A stretch of DNA of 64,000 nt from Emydura subglobosa (lineage: Eukaryota > Chordata > Testudines > Chelidae), in the NCBI GenBank assembly GCA_007922225.1, contig ML679958.1, forward strand, positions 55,942,838 through 56,006,837, written 5' to 3'. The position numbers and the translations under genes were made by a program. The notes under the pieces were generated by a model. It saw nothing but the letters and a program-made list of their open reading frames with translations, was not told the DNA's origin and did no database searches. Shown in pieces: positions 1 through 12,346 of the stretch; position 1 is the first letter of the stretch, and each line of letters starts with the position of its first letter.

Positions 1-544
1 AGAACTTGCTTTCTCCCTGAAGTATGCCCCTATTTGCTGTCCATTTTTAATAAAATTATTGCAGTGACTCAATTAAAATTGCAAAGAGCAGAGCAAATGA
101 AGAATCCTCCAATCAAGTGTGCCTGTATAACAAAAAATATATTGGATAATCATTAATTTTAACACTTGTTCTTACACTTATTGTTCTCCACTTTTAACAC
201 CTGCTGTTCTCCACTTCATTTTAACACTTGTTCTCACACTTATTGTTCTCTACTTTCCTCCTCTTCCCTCCCCCACAAAAAAATCCCCTACAATCATTAT
301 TGGTAAGACCGCCTGCAAGTGACCCTACTCAGTCAAATGCCTTTTTCTCCCACATCGAGCACAAGCATCATCTAAAGCTTTTGCTTATTAGATAAGTGAA
401 ATAACTCCCTTACATATTGATTGCTGTTAACCTTCTCGAAACGAAACCTAAAATATCCTTGTGTATGATCTAAGAAAATGTATTTTCAAATCTTTCAGCA
501 AAAGCTTTAGTTTCAAAAAAGTAACTGTTCTATAGCATTAGACA
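1..544. other. non-coding, nothing recognised
   Basis: AT-rich. A short local direct repeat (TTTTAACACTTGTTCT at about 159 and 214, with ACTTATTGTTCTC after each) is the only structure seen. Confidence 0.6.
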
Positions 545-1080
545 AGAGAACAATCATATCTCCACTCAGCCTTCATTTGGTTAGGCTAAACAAGCCAAAC
601 TCCTGAGTCTCCTCTCCTAAAGTCTTCCTCTGATCATCCTAGTAGCCTTTCTCTGCACCTGTTTCAATTTGAATTTGACTTTCTTAAAAATGGGAGACCA
701 GAACTGAACACAGTATTCCAGATAAGGTTTTACCAGTGTCTTTTATAATGGTAATAACACTTCCCTATCTCTACTGGAAATACCTCACTTGATGCATCCT
801 AGAATTGCATTAGTCTTTTTCATGGCTCATTACACTGGCAGATTATAGTCATCCTTAATCAACCAACACACCCAGGTCTTTCTCTTCCTCTGTCACTTCC
901 AAGTGATACATCCCCACCTTATAGCAAAAATTCTTGATGTTGGTACACAACTGCATGACCTTGCACTTTGCACTACATTATTAAATTTCTTCCGATTTCT
1001 ATTACTCCAATTTTCAAGGTCATTCAGATCTTCTTGTATAATATTCTGTATTGTTCAATATCAGATTTCTAGCTGAAAGT
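545..1080 (-). mobile_element. old CR1-type LINE fragment, minus strand
   Basis: Plus-strand phrases such as GGCTAAACAAGCCAAACTCC, AGTAGCCTTTCTCTGCACC and CACAGTATTCCAGATAAGG parallel the antisense CR1 at 16480-16640. Many stops and indels, so an ancient copy. Confidence 0.8.
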
Positions 1081-2690
1081 ATCACTATCCTTCCTGCTAT
1101 ATTCCCCATCATGTATTTTACAGTATTCCCTCTCATGTATTTTACATAATAGTAATTCCACCACCAGAGAATAACAAACACCCTTTCCTCTTCCACAGCT
1201 TAAACACCTTGCTTAAATGTATGAGGCAGACTCCTCCAATTCCTTTCAAAATATTTTTACTCCTCTCCATTCTCTTGACTAACACTTGGAAATCTCTCAG
1301 TTTCCGTCTGAATATCCCCACCTCTCTCATATAGCATCTCTTACAAAAATGAAGAGCAAAAGAACAGAGTTCAGGATCCCATTCAACACCCATGTCTCTT
1401 TGCAGGAGATCTTCAAAGATGCACAGCAGGATGTAGTGGATTCTACAACTTTCTGCACCAGCAGTTTTGTGTCTTGAGGCAGAAAATCAGGCTCTCCTGT
1501 CATTCTTCTGATAAGCCCAAGGGCCCCTTAACATATCCCATACATATTTAATGGCACAGGCTAGTGAAGACGTCAAGGCAACAGCTTCTCCTAGGGCAGC
1601 AACAGACGTTGAAACAGCAGCTGCTGCAGCAGATACCATATGAACAACTTTCTTCTAATGGGACAGAATGTGTTCAGTTTCTGGCTTAAATACACTATGC
1701 ATAAACAAGTCACTAAACAAGGTCAAGCAAAAATTCAGCAACTGCAGCTCTAGTAGTGCCATTAAAAGAGAAAAGCAGAATTTGCTGAAAGAAGCAGGTT
1801 GCTATAGTTCTCTTAGATGTTGGTGCATGGCCATGTACTTCAGGCATTCTAACTGCTTTAATACAAGAATGTGGGGGTAGAGAAGGGGAGAGGAGGCAGG
1901 AAGAGATTCTGTATGTACATGTATAAAACAAAATCTACAATAAAACCTTTATGGAACATTGCAGTGTTTAAACTGCACATGTGGATTTTACTTACTTGGG
2001 GGGGGGGGGGGGGGGGGGGAATTTGCCACACTGCAATATAACTAAATCAGCAATATCAAACTCATTCTGTAGAACAGGCTGACTTACATCTTCAATTATG
2101 GTTCCTGGCTAGTTATTCTGTGGCTCAAGACGAAGTGGCCCTGATGTTAATGGGAAGCCTGCACAAAGTAGTATGATAGAAGGAGGCAAAAAGAATTCTT
2201 AATAAAAAACTTTATTAAGCAAGTTGCCATCACATTCACCATCAATAGAGAAAAAATATTATGCAGAGAACTTTTAATGCTATTACCATTTCGGCCTTTT
2301 GTGTGTGTAACATACAGAATTTGAGCTATTAGGTGCTCAAATTAGGCATGCAGTTGTGTGCCTGGGTTATCTGAAAATTTGGCTCATGAAATCTAGCCTT
2401 CAGATTTGATACTCCATTAAGATGAATCGGGGTCATTTTACACCTCTGTGAGCTGCTGTTTCAGGCTAAAACTGCATGACATCAGTTCACAACCATAAGG
2501 ACTAGAAATTTTTGTTTTAATGATCAGACTGAGGCATAAAATCTTAGCAACATTAAGGCAGAATATGTACGGAATGTATGGCAGTTAAATATGCCAATCT
2601 ATTGATCTGTTGTGACTGAGGTCACAGTGAAGGTTTTGGCCTGGAGTATGAGTTTGATGAAGTACATATTGCTTTCACTAGCTGTTGGAG
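1081..2690. other. non-coding, nothing recognised beyond the G run
   Basis: Short open frames lack any family signature. No RNA gene or clear repeat boundary. Confidence 0.55.
1998..2019 (+). repeat. homopolymer G run (22 nt)
   Basis: Uninterrupted G run; length may be inaccurate in an assembly. Confidence 0.9.
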
Positions 2691-2693
2691 GGG

Positions 2694-3399
2694 TGTAACG
2701 TGGTGGCTTGCCCTTAGGGCCTGGAGGACCAAGCGTTAGCCAAGGATTAGGAAGGAGCCACAGCTAGATTGGATCAGATGGTTTCACTATAAGAACAACA
2801 GGGAGCAGTGGGAGCAGAGTTGCTGGGTCTGACAAAAAGCTGTGGAAGAGATACTCCAGAGATACAGTGCTTCAGGCATTGTCTATGTCAGGAACCAGGA
2901 TGTGTGCAGTCATGTCCAGTGGTTACAGCCATAGGTGGTCAGGCTTGAGGGATCAAGCCCTAATCGGTAGCCAGGGTTCAGAGCTAAGGGTTACACCAAG
3001 GTTAATAGCTGAGGGTCAGACTCAAGGATCAGGCTTGAATCAATAGCTAGGGACTGGAACTGATCGTCAGGCTGGAGCCAGTAGCCAGGAACAGGAGGGC
3101 ACGGTGAGGAGGCAGGAACTGGAAACATTGCAAGACAGCAGGAACAACGTAAGGAAGCAAGAATAAGGCTGCATCTGTCTCAGGAGCAGGTCAGGAATTT
3201 GCCTTGCATAGACAACTTCTCAGTACTCCCTCCAGGCTTAAATTGTAGGTCTGGGCCAATCAGAGGTCACGGGAGGGGCTGCCAGTCATCTCCCACAGTG
3301 ATTGGTTACCCTGGATACAGAGTGTTGACTGTGGTAGCCTGGAAGCAAACTGCCTGCCTAGACTCTGCAGACAAGGTTTGAGTCCCAAGAATCCTCACA
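2694..3399 (-). repeat. possible solo LTR of gypsy type, minus strand
   Basis: Read on the minus strand it starts TGTGAGGATTCTTGGGACTC and ends TTACA. It contains a TTAAG promoter-like box beside CTCTGATTGGCCCAGACC, the same arrangement as the LTRs at 29.3 and 34.0 kb, plus GGATCAGGCTTGAA / GGATCAAGCC repeats. No matching 5-bp flanks. Confidence 0.4.
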
Positions 3400-4020
3400 G
3401 TCTACGCTTGTGGTGGTATAGGTTTATGTGTAGCTACACCTGCACTGAAGGATAGGCTGTGCCCACACTGCAATATGTAGCTACGTGAATCGGAGAGAGG
3501 CTCTGGCAGCAGGGAGGCAGTTGGGAAAGGCGTGGGCAGCAGGACACTTGGAGGCGTCGATTGGGTGTGTAGAAAGCTATGTAGGGTAACTTAGGACCGT
3601 AGTGTAGCTCTACTCTAGTTGCCTAAGAAGTGTCTCACTATGTGCACTGCTATTTATACCTGTTCTAGCTGGGTGTGCAGTGTCTCTTTTCAACATGACC
3701 CCATACGTGTAGGCCTTTTGATGGGAATGAAATGGAGAGCTTTGAAGAGAAAAATTGTTTGCAGTGAACTGGAGAGTCACCCCTGGTCAGGAGAGGGAGC
3801 ATGGGAGGCAACTGATCCCACTACAAGGGAGAATTGAAAGTTGTCTGGGGTGTTGTAGTGTATTATTAACAGTGCTGCAGCCAGTGTAAAATGGAAGGCA
3901 AGGAATACAGGAGCCTCTCCCTTAATGTCTTATTTCTGTGCTTTTCAGGTTTTAAACTGGTGAGGTGGATCCTGATGCAGCTTTAACTTTCATAAAATGA
4001 AATCTGTGTGTTTATTTCTT
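3400..4020. other. non-coding, possible MITE remnant
   Basis: GTGTAGCTACACCTGCACTG (3429) and TATGTAGCTACG (3474) with AGTGTAGCTCTAC (3600) resemble degenerate hAT-MITE ends. Not firm enough for boundaries. Confidence 0.35.
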
Positions 4021-4023
4021 TGG

Positions 4024-4043
4024 TTTTTTTTTTTTTTTTTTTT
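4024..4043 (+). repeat. homopolymer T run (20 nt)
   Basis: Twenty T followed by AAACAGG. It may be a retroposon tail, but no partner element was identified. Confidence 0.85.
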
Positions 4044-4252
4044 AAACAGGGTTAGCATAGTGGGTAGGTTCCACGGGTCAGCGAGAAGAGAGGGTGAGAT
4101 GACAAATGACTAAAATGTTTAATTCCTGTATTTTGGTGTCATAATATAATGTACAGATTATAACAGTTGTTATAAATGTATTACAAGATATTCTCTCATT
4201 GTGTGACTTGTTTTAAAAAGAAACCTTGAAAAACAAGATCAGTCACATGCAG

Positions 4253-4434
4253 CCATAACATGCCTTCCCATGGGTCAACTACAGGATTGAAACAATGGAC
4301 CTTCAGACCCCCAGAGCAGAGCTCTAGTAGTTGAGCCATAGGAGTATCTGCCAGTCTCCGTTTAGTTCATCCACTAGATAAGATGAAGACTTAACATACT
4401 TTCCCAGTGGGTTACATAATTGCTTACTGAATAG
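4253..4434 (-). mobile_element. tRNA-derived SINE with 13-bp target duplication
   Basis: The minus strand contains an A-box-like TGGCTCAACTACTAGAGC and a B-box-like TTTCAATCC spaced as in a tRNA. Flanked by identical CAGTCACATGCAG at 4240-4252 and 4435-4447. A similar tail-type segment occurs on both sides of the tRNA-like part. Confidence 0.7.
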
Positions 4435-4447
4435 CAGTCACATGCAG

Positions 4448-6900
4448 GAGATAATTATGTCCCTGATTTTAGGAGAAGAGTGTTGTTAGTGATCAGAGAT
4501 CATCTAACCAAAGCATGCTCAGTATGAAAGGAAGCATGGCTAAGAAGTTAAGATTTGCTTACCATGCTAGAGTCCTAGGTACTAAGCCTGCAGTGATTTT
4601 ATGTGAGAAACGCGGAGCTGCTATATAATATTGTGAACACTGAGAGTGACAGATATGACAAGATTCTGGGCAAACTTTATGGGATTAAGTTAAACCTTAC
4701 TGAATTATATTTAACACCGTTAGGGGATCCATTGTATTGAAAATGCAAGTGTTTGTGTACTATTGGGGGATTGTATGGAACTTCTTTAGGAGGAAGAAGG
4801 ATAAATGCAATCTCTGGAAAATAATGTGAACTTCAAAACTGTATGTTGAACAATAGAGCAGACACAATTGATCTTTTGAGACAATGTGTGTGAAGTAGAA
4901 TTCCTGGGGAGGAGGGGATTACAAGCCCGCAACTAAGGACTCAGCCTTTGAAGCTTTGCCCTGCAGGAGGGGTGGGATCTTTTGTCTGCTGATCACCTGT
5001 AATGGGAGGACAATTCAAACACCCAGTCTGGATTCTCCCACAAAGAAAGGATTTTTGGATAAATAGTTTGCTCCTAAATGGGCTCAGGGCTTTTGTTCTG
5101 ATCCCACAAATGGACAGGACCTCGGGTCTAGAATCTTTAGGGAAGGGCTGGAATGACTAACACCAATCAAAGCCTTGTTGAGATTTTTTTTGGGGGGTAA
5201 GCAGGGGATTCACCGCTGGTAAGCATACTATGCATGTAGGCTCTTTTACTGTTTTTAATGTTTTCTCTGTAATACTTTTCCCTAAGACTAAAATATGCTT
5301 GCTTAGAAAGAACTGTGGTAACTTATAACTCTAGCAATTACACTATGTACCGTCTGAGGAGAAAAGCAAAGCAGGGCTGCTGAGGCAGATGCCTTTTGCT
5401 GCAAACACCATAATTAAGGCAGGAAACTATTCAGCCTGGAAACACCCTGGTCAGAAGGGAGAGAGAGATGAGGGGCTTCACCCCAGAGAGGCAACAGCGA
5501 GGGAGCCAGAAGCCTAGGACTGGGTGTCTTTGCTGAACCATGAAGGGCAAACACAGCTGCAGTTCCCCTGCACTGTGACACTGAGATCTACCAATTTTAT
5601 GAACATTGTATGCAACTGGATCAATGCATGGAAGTTGTTGTATATTTGGATAATGAGACTTTCCTCTATAAATGCACAGATCTATCTGAATAGGGGGCTG
5701 TGGAAGAGTAAACAGGGAAGCAACAAAAGCAGCCCCAAGCACACACTTGGAAAATAATGGGGGCAGCTGTTAACTTCAAGGAACCTGTCTCCACCCAATT
5801 GCAAACTTTTGCCAAAACCGGGTGTACTAGATTAAAAAGCAGTTAAAAAGTGTTATGATTCCTGCAAAGTAGGGTGAGCTGCTAGGGGCTGTCCAGGGAG
5901 CATCAGTGACTTCTGACAGGGCAATAAACAGAGTGAGGCTCTGTGGAAGAATCTACATGGAGTTAGTTCTACTATGGTCTCCATGTAGAAAATAGCTAAA
6001 CACCCTGTAACCTAGACATGCTTACACTCTGTTTTATTGTTTTAAGTTCTGTTTTCTCAAATGTTTTTATTTCAAATAAATGATACTTGGTTTTAAGGAG
6101 GCTGTTTCATCACTGATTACCAATGTCAGTGCCCCACAGGGAACATAACTGCAGGGTCTAAGCCTAAGACTGCCCCCTGGACCCAAGTTCCCCCCTCCAC
6201 CCCCCCAAGCTCAGGTGATGACCTGAAACCAGAAAGGGAGGGACAGAGGTGTGGTTCTCACTAACTGACATCTTGCTTAACTTCTCTGTTAACTAACTTA
6301 TAAAATGAGTTAGCAGCTCATACTTAAATACCTTCTAAGTTTGGGATGGCTGGTGTTGGTCAATAATAAGTGTGAGGAAGTATGAGAATATAAACCATAC
6401 TCAATAGACATGAAATTTGAAATAATCTCCTGTTTCCCAGTTCAACTTTCTCCTAAGATATTGGGGTATCTGACAGGAGAGTTAGTCTCTAGTTTTTACC
6501 CCAGCACACAAATTAAGCTATCACTGTTAAATGAGTCATGTTCAGCGTGGGGTATTTCTTTTCCATTACTGAGAAAAACTGAAAATTATGAGATTGATAT
6601 ATCTGTTATGGGAGTATCTCTCTATCATATCTAGAGCAACATGTGGTGCACAGTACAGGTGCCACAGAATTTAGATTTCTTGCAAAGAGTGTCCCAAAAA
6701 AGCCTGTGAAATGGATACTGCCAACCCCAAGTGTTAAAAAACTTTGAGTTAAACCATTAAAAAAAATCACGAGATTTAAAAAATAATAAAGTTTTGGTTC
6801 TTCTTTGACTTTTTGGGTTTTGAGCCTTTACGTTCATGTTTTCAAGCTTTTGTCTGCAATGATAAGGGCTAAAAACATCCTTGTTTTAAAATAAAGATTT
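4448..6900. other. non-coding, nothing recognised
   Basis: No coding exon, RNA gene or sure transposon. The 103-codon minus-strand frame at 5431-5742 has no family signature. Confidence 0.5.
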
Positions 6901-6967
6901 TGGTGTGTTCATGTGTCTCTAAGCTTGGACATCACAAGAACACACCAAATATTATGAGACTCATGAT

Positions 6968-6992
6968 AAAAAAAAAAAAAAAAAAAAAAAAA
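6968..6992 (+). repeat. homopolymer A run (25 nt)
   Basis: Twenty-five A, possibly the tail of a decayed retroposon to its left (6700-6967), which I could not identify. Confidence 0.85.
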
Positions 6993-6999
6993 TCACAAA

Positions 7000-9900
7000 A
7001 CTGGCAAAACTGCAATCCAGGGAAAAATGTCAAAACATGGATCATTTTAGAACTCTTACAATCCTGTCAATATCAACCCAATTTTCATCAGGTCACCAAA
7101 AAGATTCAAATAGTACTCAAAGTTTATTTTCTGTTTCACTTTTTGCCATATCAAATGAGATTTTTACAAAATAGAGGTTTAAAGCTCCTGTTACACTAAA
7201 AATTTCTGACTCAACCTTAACTTTGTCAATGTGCTAGATCCTTACACAATGGATAGCACAGTATCATTAATTCCACTGGATATAGAATTAGGCCATATGG
7301 GCTGAATCCTATAAACTTGTACTCAGATACACATAGCCCCGACACACAGATATGTTGATAGAACTGCTCGTGAATGAAGCCCCAAATTTTGCAAATACTT
7401 GGCATGCAAGTAGTCTCATTGTTTTCAACAGAAATATTTATATGCATGTTTGCAGGATCAGAGATTAACTTCTTCCAGCATGGCTACGTTGGTGAAGGGT
7501 GTTAAGAGGTGTGATCCCTGGTACTCCCTAATGCAGATACAACTATAAATAGCAACTGTGCTTTTACTGATACAGCTTGTTTCAATGGTAAATGGTGATT
7601 TTACTATGCTGAAACAAAACACCTTTGCTGATTTAGCAATGTCCACTCTCCAAGAACTTTGTCAGTATAGCTTACTGGTATTCCTATACTTGTAAAACAT
7701 TCCCAGTTTAAAGATAAGAAAGACCTATATAAAACTTAGACAATCTTATTTATCACCTAATTTGATTTCTCCAATGATCTCTAAATGAGGGGAAAAATGG
7801 GAAGGCAACTGGTAATTTCATGGTCTACTGAAATACTACTAATTTTTAAAAATTCACACCATGTTAAAAACCAGTATTTAAAGTGTGAACCAAAAAATCC
7901 AAAGGTAAGGCAATTGACTGCAGGAATGGAGCAAGATACCAGAGGCATCAGTTCAGTGCATGATACCTCACTTACCATTTATACTACAACACAATAGGCA
8001 CAAAAGGATGGAGTGTCCTTCCTTAAGTTTAATTTTTTTGTTCAGACTACGGTATAGAAACAGATTTGTGTTACAGGAGGGAAAAGTGATGAAAATATGG
8101 AACTATAAACATGATTTCATAAATTTTATGACTCAGCTACAGCTCCCAAGCCAAATGAAACCTTCACCTTTAATATGGAAGCATTCTCAAGGAGACTACA
8201 GGTCTTTGTATCCAATGCTTCAATTTGATTTGAGCAGACAGCCAGTTGGAAATCTGTTCCAGGTTATGCAATTGAAGTGCAGTTCCAAGGCTGCTGCTGC
8301 TAAGCTGCCAATGCAGTCCCTGCTCCACTACAGTCAGATTTACAAAATAAAGAGAGCTGAACAAAGATTTTTTTTAAATGGTTGCAGAAAGTTAGGTTCC
8401 TATGTTCACATTTAGGATTCTACATAAGCAGCCAGATTTTCAGAAATGCTGACCACCCAACAGCTGCCTCTGACATCTACAGGACCTGTTGGGTACTCAG
8501 CACTTTTGAAAAAAAATCAGTCCACTTATTTAGAAGCCTAACTAAACACTTTAAAAAAAATGCTGGCCCAAATATGGAACAAACACACACACACCAAAGG
8601 TCTTCAGACAGATTTATGAAGCAGCTCTACCAGCTTTTGTGGTACTTAGTCCATGCTGGCTCTATGGTACAGTTGTTTTATGCACACACCTCACTGCATG
8701 GTTAATAGGTTTCTGAGGTGCACAATATAGGCTGGGTCTACCATAACAGTATAATTTATGAACAGTTTATGAGCTTAGAAGGTGTGGATTTCTAGAGCTC
8801 ACAACTTTGGGAAGCAATTTGCCGCAGCTCATCCATAAATTAGTCCTTAGCAATTGGTAAGGCATTTTAATAGAGATTAGGAACAAGTAACCACTGCTTT
8901 TATTTATTTCAGAGGGTCCACTTTAATGCTTTCCTCACTAGTAACTGAAATACTAAGAAAATAATGTGAACTAAACTAGACAGTGTTAACTAAAACCTCT
9001 TATAACTGAATAAAAACAGTTCCAAATTGGTTTATTTGGCATGTTAAAAATGTTTTAAAATTGACTGAGAAACCAAATTATATTGCTATTATAATGCATT
9101 AATGTTTCAATGTAAACAAAAAGAAATTTTTGCATAGTATTAAAAATTTGTCCACTGGGTGGCAGTAACATTTCACTGGGCCCAAAACACATACATATGT
9201 ACACATATGCACAAAGTAAGCCTAAAAAATATTGTGCCTGTTAAATGTCTGGAAACAAAAAACAGCAGTTAAATAGGAACAGTAAAGCCATCCCACCGGG
9301 CTTCTGTACATAAATCATTTAGCTTGCTCCCAAGTTTAATATCTTCACGCTGGCTTTTGGTTTAACATGCTGCTTGCACTTAACACTCTGCAGTAGGTCT
9401 ATAGCGCTGTAGGACTTTACATCATTTCACTGGACCCACAAAGATTTAGCCAAGTTTCTTAATACTAATTCATAGCAATACTTTTTCAGCTTCTTCAGAG
9501 AGGTTATGGTGAAATCCAATTTGGGATCTCTAAAATTATTTTGTATACAAAGGAGAAGCTTTTAGACATTTTGCCTAATTCACTTTTTTAATAAAAATAT
9601 AAAAAGAATTTGTGGTCTAATAGCAAGCAATATTCATTTATAAATACAAGTTTTAAGTTTAGAAGAACACAAAAAAGTATAATAAAATCAGTATGCTTTT
9701 TCCACCAAATTCTCATTTAGAGTCATTTCAGCAGATTCATTTCACAGTTTGTTTTAACAACTGTTTCCAGAGAAGGAGTATATAGACCAAGTTTCAACCC
9801 TGTGAACATTTTATAACTATGTTGTAAACTACACAAAAAATGGGGGCTTATAATGGAAATGCTGACAGATGCATAACTACTGCAGTTAGCTATGACATTC

Positions 9901-10700
9901 TGACCACAGGGCCGCCTTCAGAAAAAAGCAAACTTACTTTTTCTTTTTTTTAGGTTGTTCTTTAGGAAGCCTAAGAGTAAAAAACTTGGTTGCTATCTCT
10001 GTTTTCTATATTTGTTCTGAACTTTTTTGTTACATTTACAGCCCACTTTTTTTTTTTGTAACAAACAATAACAGCCTCTGTATTTAATGACTCATTACAG
10101 ACTTTTCACTGGACTTCTTTCTCCTCCCCGGGAAGACTATAGCAAAAGGCTATCGGTTGTGGTTACCTCCCTTACCCAAACACTTTGGAGTGGGCAGAAA
10201 GAAAGAAAACCAATAAAATATATTGGGGGGAGGGAAGGAGATCTAGGGTCCAAAAGTATCAAGGGCCACAAAAGGGGGGGAAGAGCAGTAGGACCTTTCA
10301 AACTTACTCTGAGCTACTTTTTCAACAAATTAAAAAGAAGACTTGTCTGTTCCATGTATAAGATAAGATCATTTCCAGCCAACTCAATACCTAAGAGCCA
10401 TAATTATTAGGTGATAAACATCATCAGGTTCCAATGAAGAAACAGCCAGTCTGGGATGTATTTAGAAAGAGGCAGCAACAGGCTGCTGCTGCAGTGAGTA
10501 CAAACACATACACAATGTCTGGCAAACAAAGTACTGACACACACACACGTATTTCCCTAAGCCCAGCTTGGAGCCCATCGTTACAGGACAAGACCAAATT
10601 CATACCTATGTAACTCTATAGAGCTGCACACACCACACAGGCAGAGCAGATACCTGAAACTCCCCCAGTCCCTCTAGTGCACTAGCCCAGCAAGCTTATC
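7000..10700. other. non-coding upstream region with scattered MITE-like debris
   Basis: 8430-8560 (CCAGATTTTCAGAAATGCTG, GCACTTTTGAAAAAA) and 7290-7450 look like fragments of the same palindromic repeats seen at 61.9 and 15.1 kb. If ELF1 is divergent, this could be its first intron. No exon is visible. Confidence 0.45.
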
Positions 10701-10719
10701 TGAACCAGGACAGCTGCCA

Positions 10720-10935
10720 TGGGAGCGGGGGAGGGCATCGACTATCTGATGAGAGGGGGAGACCCCAGGGGGGGCAGCGGCAATCTGGTGAGAGGGAGCA
10801 TGGGGGTAGCTGAGGGATTTGGGTCTGATGATAGAGGAACTCAGGTTCTGATGAAAGAAAATGTTGAGTAGGGTCTGGTGAAGAGAGAGAGCCTGAAGCA
10901 GGACCTGATAAGAGGGAGCCCTGGGAGGGAAAAAG
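10720..10935. repeat. purine-rich imperfect minisatellite, part 1
   Basis: Repeated units containing ATCTGATGAGAGGGGGA, ATCTGGTGAGAGGGAG, GTCTGATGATAGAGG, GTCTGGTGAAGAGAGAG and CCTGATAAGAGGGAGCC, spacing roughly 30-50 bp. Confidence 0.6.
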
Positions 10936-10964
10936 GCCATGTGGGTGGGAAGGGAGGTCCGGAG

Positions 10965-11330
10965 CAGCAGCTCTCAGCCTTTCCAGACCACTCTACCCCT
11001 TCGAGGAGTCAGATTTGTCTTGCACACCCGGTTTCACCTCACTTAAAAACTCCTTGCTTACAAAATCAGACATAAAAACACTAAAGTGTCACAGCACGCT
11101 ATTACTGAAAAATTCTTCACTTTCTCATTGTCACCATATAATTATAAAATACATCAACTGGAATATAAATATTGTACTTACATTTCAATGTATAGCACAT
11201 AGGGCCGTATAAACAAGGCATTGTATGAAAGTTTAGTTTGTACGGACTTGGTTGGTGCTTTTCACGTAGCCTGTTTTATGTAACCTCTCCATACCCCCGG
11301 GGACACACGTACTTCTGGTGGAGAACCAGG
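10965..11330. mobile_element. hAT-like element inside a purine-rich repeat block
   Basis: Starts CAGCTCTCAGCCTTTCCAGA and ends GGGGACACACGTACTTCTGG-GGAGAACCAGG, with the AT-rich interior (TATAATTATAAAATACATC) of a common reptile hAT family. No clear target duplication. Confidence 0.7.
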
Positions 11331-11334
11331 GCTT

Positions 11335-11520
11335 TAGAGAAGGGGAACCAGGAATCATCTGGAGACAGGGGAGGATCTCGTGAGAGTGAGGGGCAGATCT
11401 GGGGGAGTGAAGGGGAGGATCTGGTGGGGAGGGGAGAAGGGGGGCGGGCTGGGGATCTAGTAAGAGGCAGCAGAGGGGGCCACAGGGTGGATCTGGTGAA
11501 GAAGGGAGCGCGGGGAGGGG
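11335..11520. repeat. purine-rich imperfect minisatellite, part 2
   Basis: The same motif family continues: GATCTCGTGAGAGTGAGG, GATCTGGTGGGGAGG, GATCTAGTAAGAGGCAG, GATCTGGTGAAGAAGG. It is separated from part 1 by the hAT-like element at 10965-11330. Confidence 0.6.
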
Positions 11521-12088
11521 GGAGCCCGGGCTCTCTGAGCTCAGGAGTAGCCGCGGCGGGGGCAGGGAGTCCCGGGACAAGCAGGAACAAAACTAAGGCG
11601 GCTCCAACTCCAAGAAAAGTTGGCGCAGCCGCGTGGGTCGCCGCTGCGCCGCGCCTCGGCCGCGGGCGCCTCGCGCACAGCTGCTGGGACTGGACGGGAC
11701 TAGCCGGAGCCTGGCGCTCCCGTCCCGGGTGTCATTCGCCCCACCCCGCGCCGCGGGCTGAGAGCCCCGCGCTAGAGGGGGGGGGGGTTCCCCCCCGCTT
11801 CTCAGTCCTGGAACCAGCCCCGTAGCGGGGCTCGAACCCGTGACCAGGCAGCAAGAACCCCCTCCCCCCCCGCCACGGGGCGAACGCAGCTCCTCCGGTC
11901 TGGGCAGCCCCTAGCGAGGCAGGGCAACGGCCCCCTCCCGCGCGCTGAAATTCCGAGGAGGGCGGCTGGCAGGGGCTGCCCCGCGCCTTCCCGCCCCCCA
12001 GGTGCGCAGCCAGTGTTGGCACGAGAGGGGAAGGGGCGTCAAGAGCCACCTGTTACCTGTGGCGCGCGCGCGGGTCGCCCCCACTCAC

Positions 12089-12200
12089 CCAGTCTGCCGC
12101 GGCTCCCTCCCTTGCTCAGCGGCTCCCCGCGGAGCGCTGACTGACTGACTCTCCCGGGAGGGGGCGGGGGAGCGCGGCTTGAGCCTTCCCGGCGTCCGTA
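12089..12200 (-). other. possible non-coding first exon of ELF1
   Basis: On the minus strand a consensus donor (GTGAGT, plus-strand 12083-12088) follows GC-rich sequence, about 250 bp from the WBP4 exon 1 donor and pointing the other way. ELF1 lies divergent to WBP4 in other amniotes. Nothing coding for an ETS domain is in the window, so the assignment rests on position only. Confidence 0.3.
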
Positions 12201-12346
12201 GCAGCTCCAGAGCCTGTGACGGGCCAGATCGTGCCGCGGCTGAGTGTAGCAGCTCGCGGGGTTCGCAAGGGCCCGGCGCGCGGGGCTGGGAGCAGCGGCG
12301 GCGGCGGGAGCAGCAGCGGCGGCCCCCGGCGAAGCGGAGCGGCGAT
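12200..12346 (+). other. WBP4: WBP4 exon 1 (5' UTR plus first two bases of the start codon)
   Basis: A consensus donor (GTGAGT) begins at 12347 directly after GCGAT. Joining that AT to the G that opens the exon at 19638 recreates ATG GCT GAT TAC TGG, the conserved MADYW start. The 5' edge is a guess: there is no TATA box and the area is CpG-rich, so initiation is probably dispersed. Confidence 0.75.

Noticed and set aside
7960..8415. 151-codon plus-strand frame
   Set aside because: No domain, no splice support, overlaps MITE-like debris; no similarity to any family I know.
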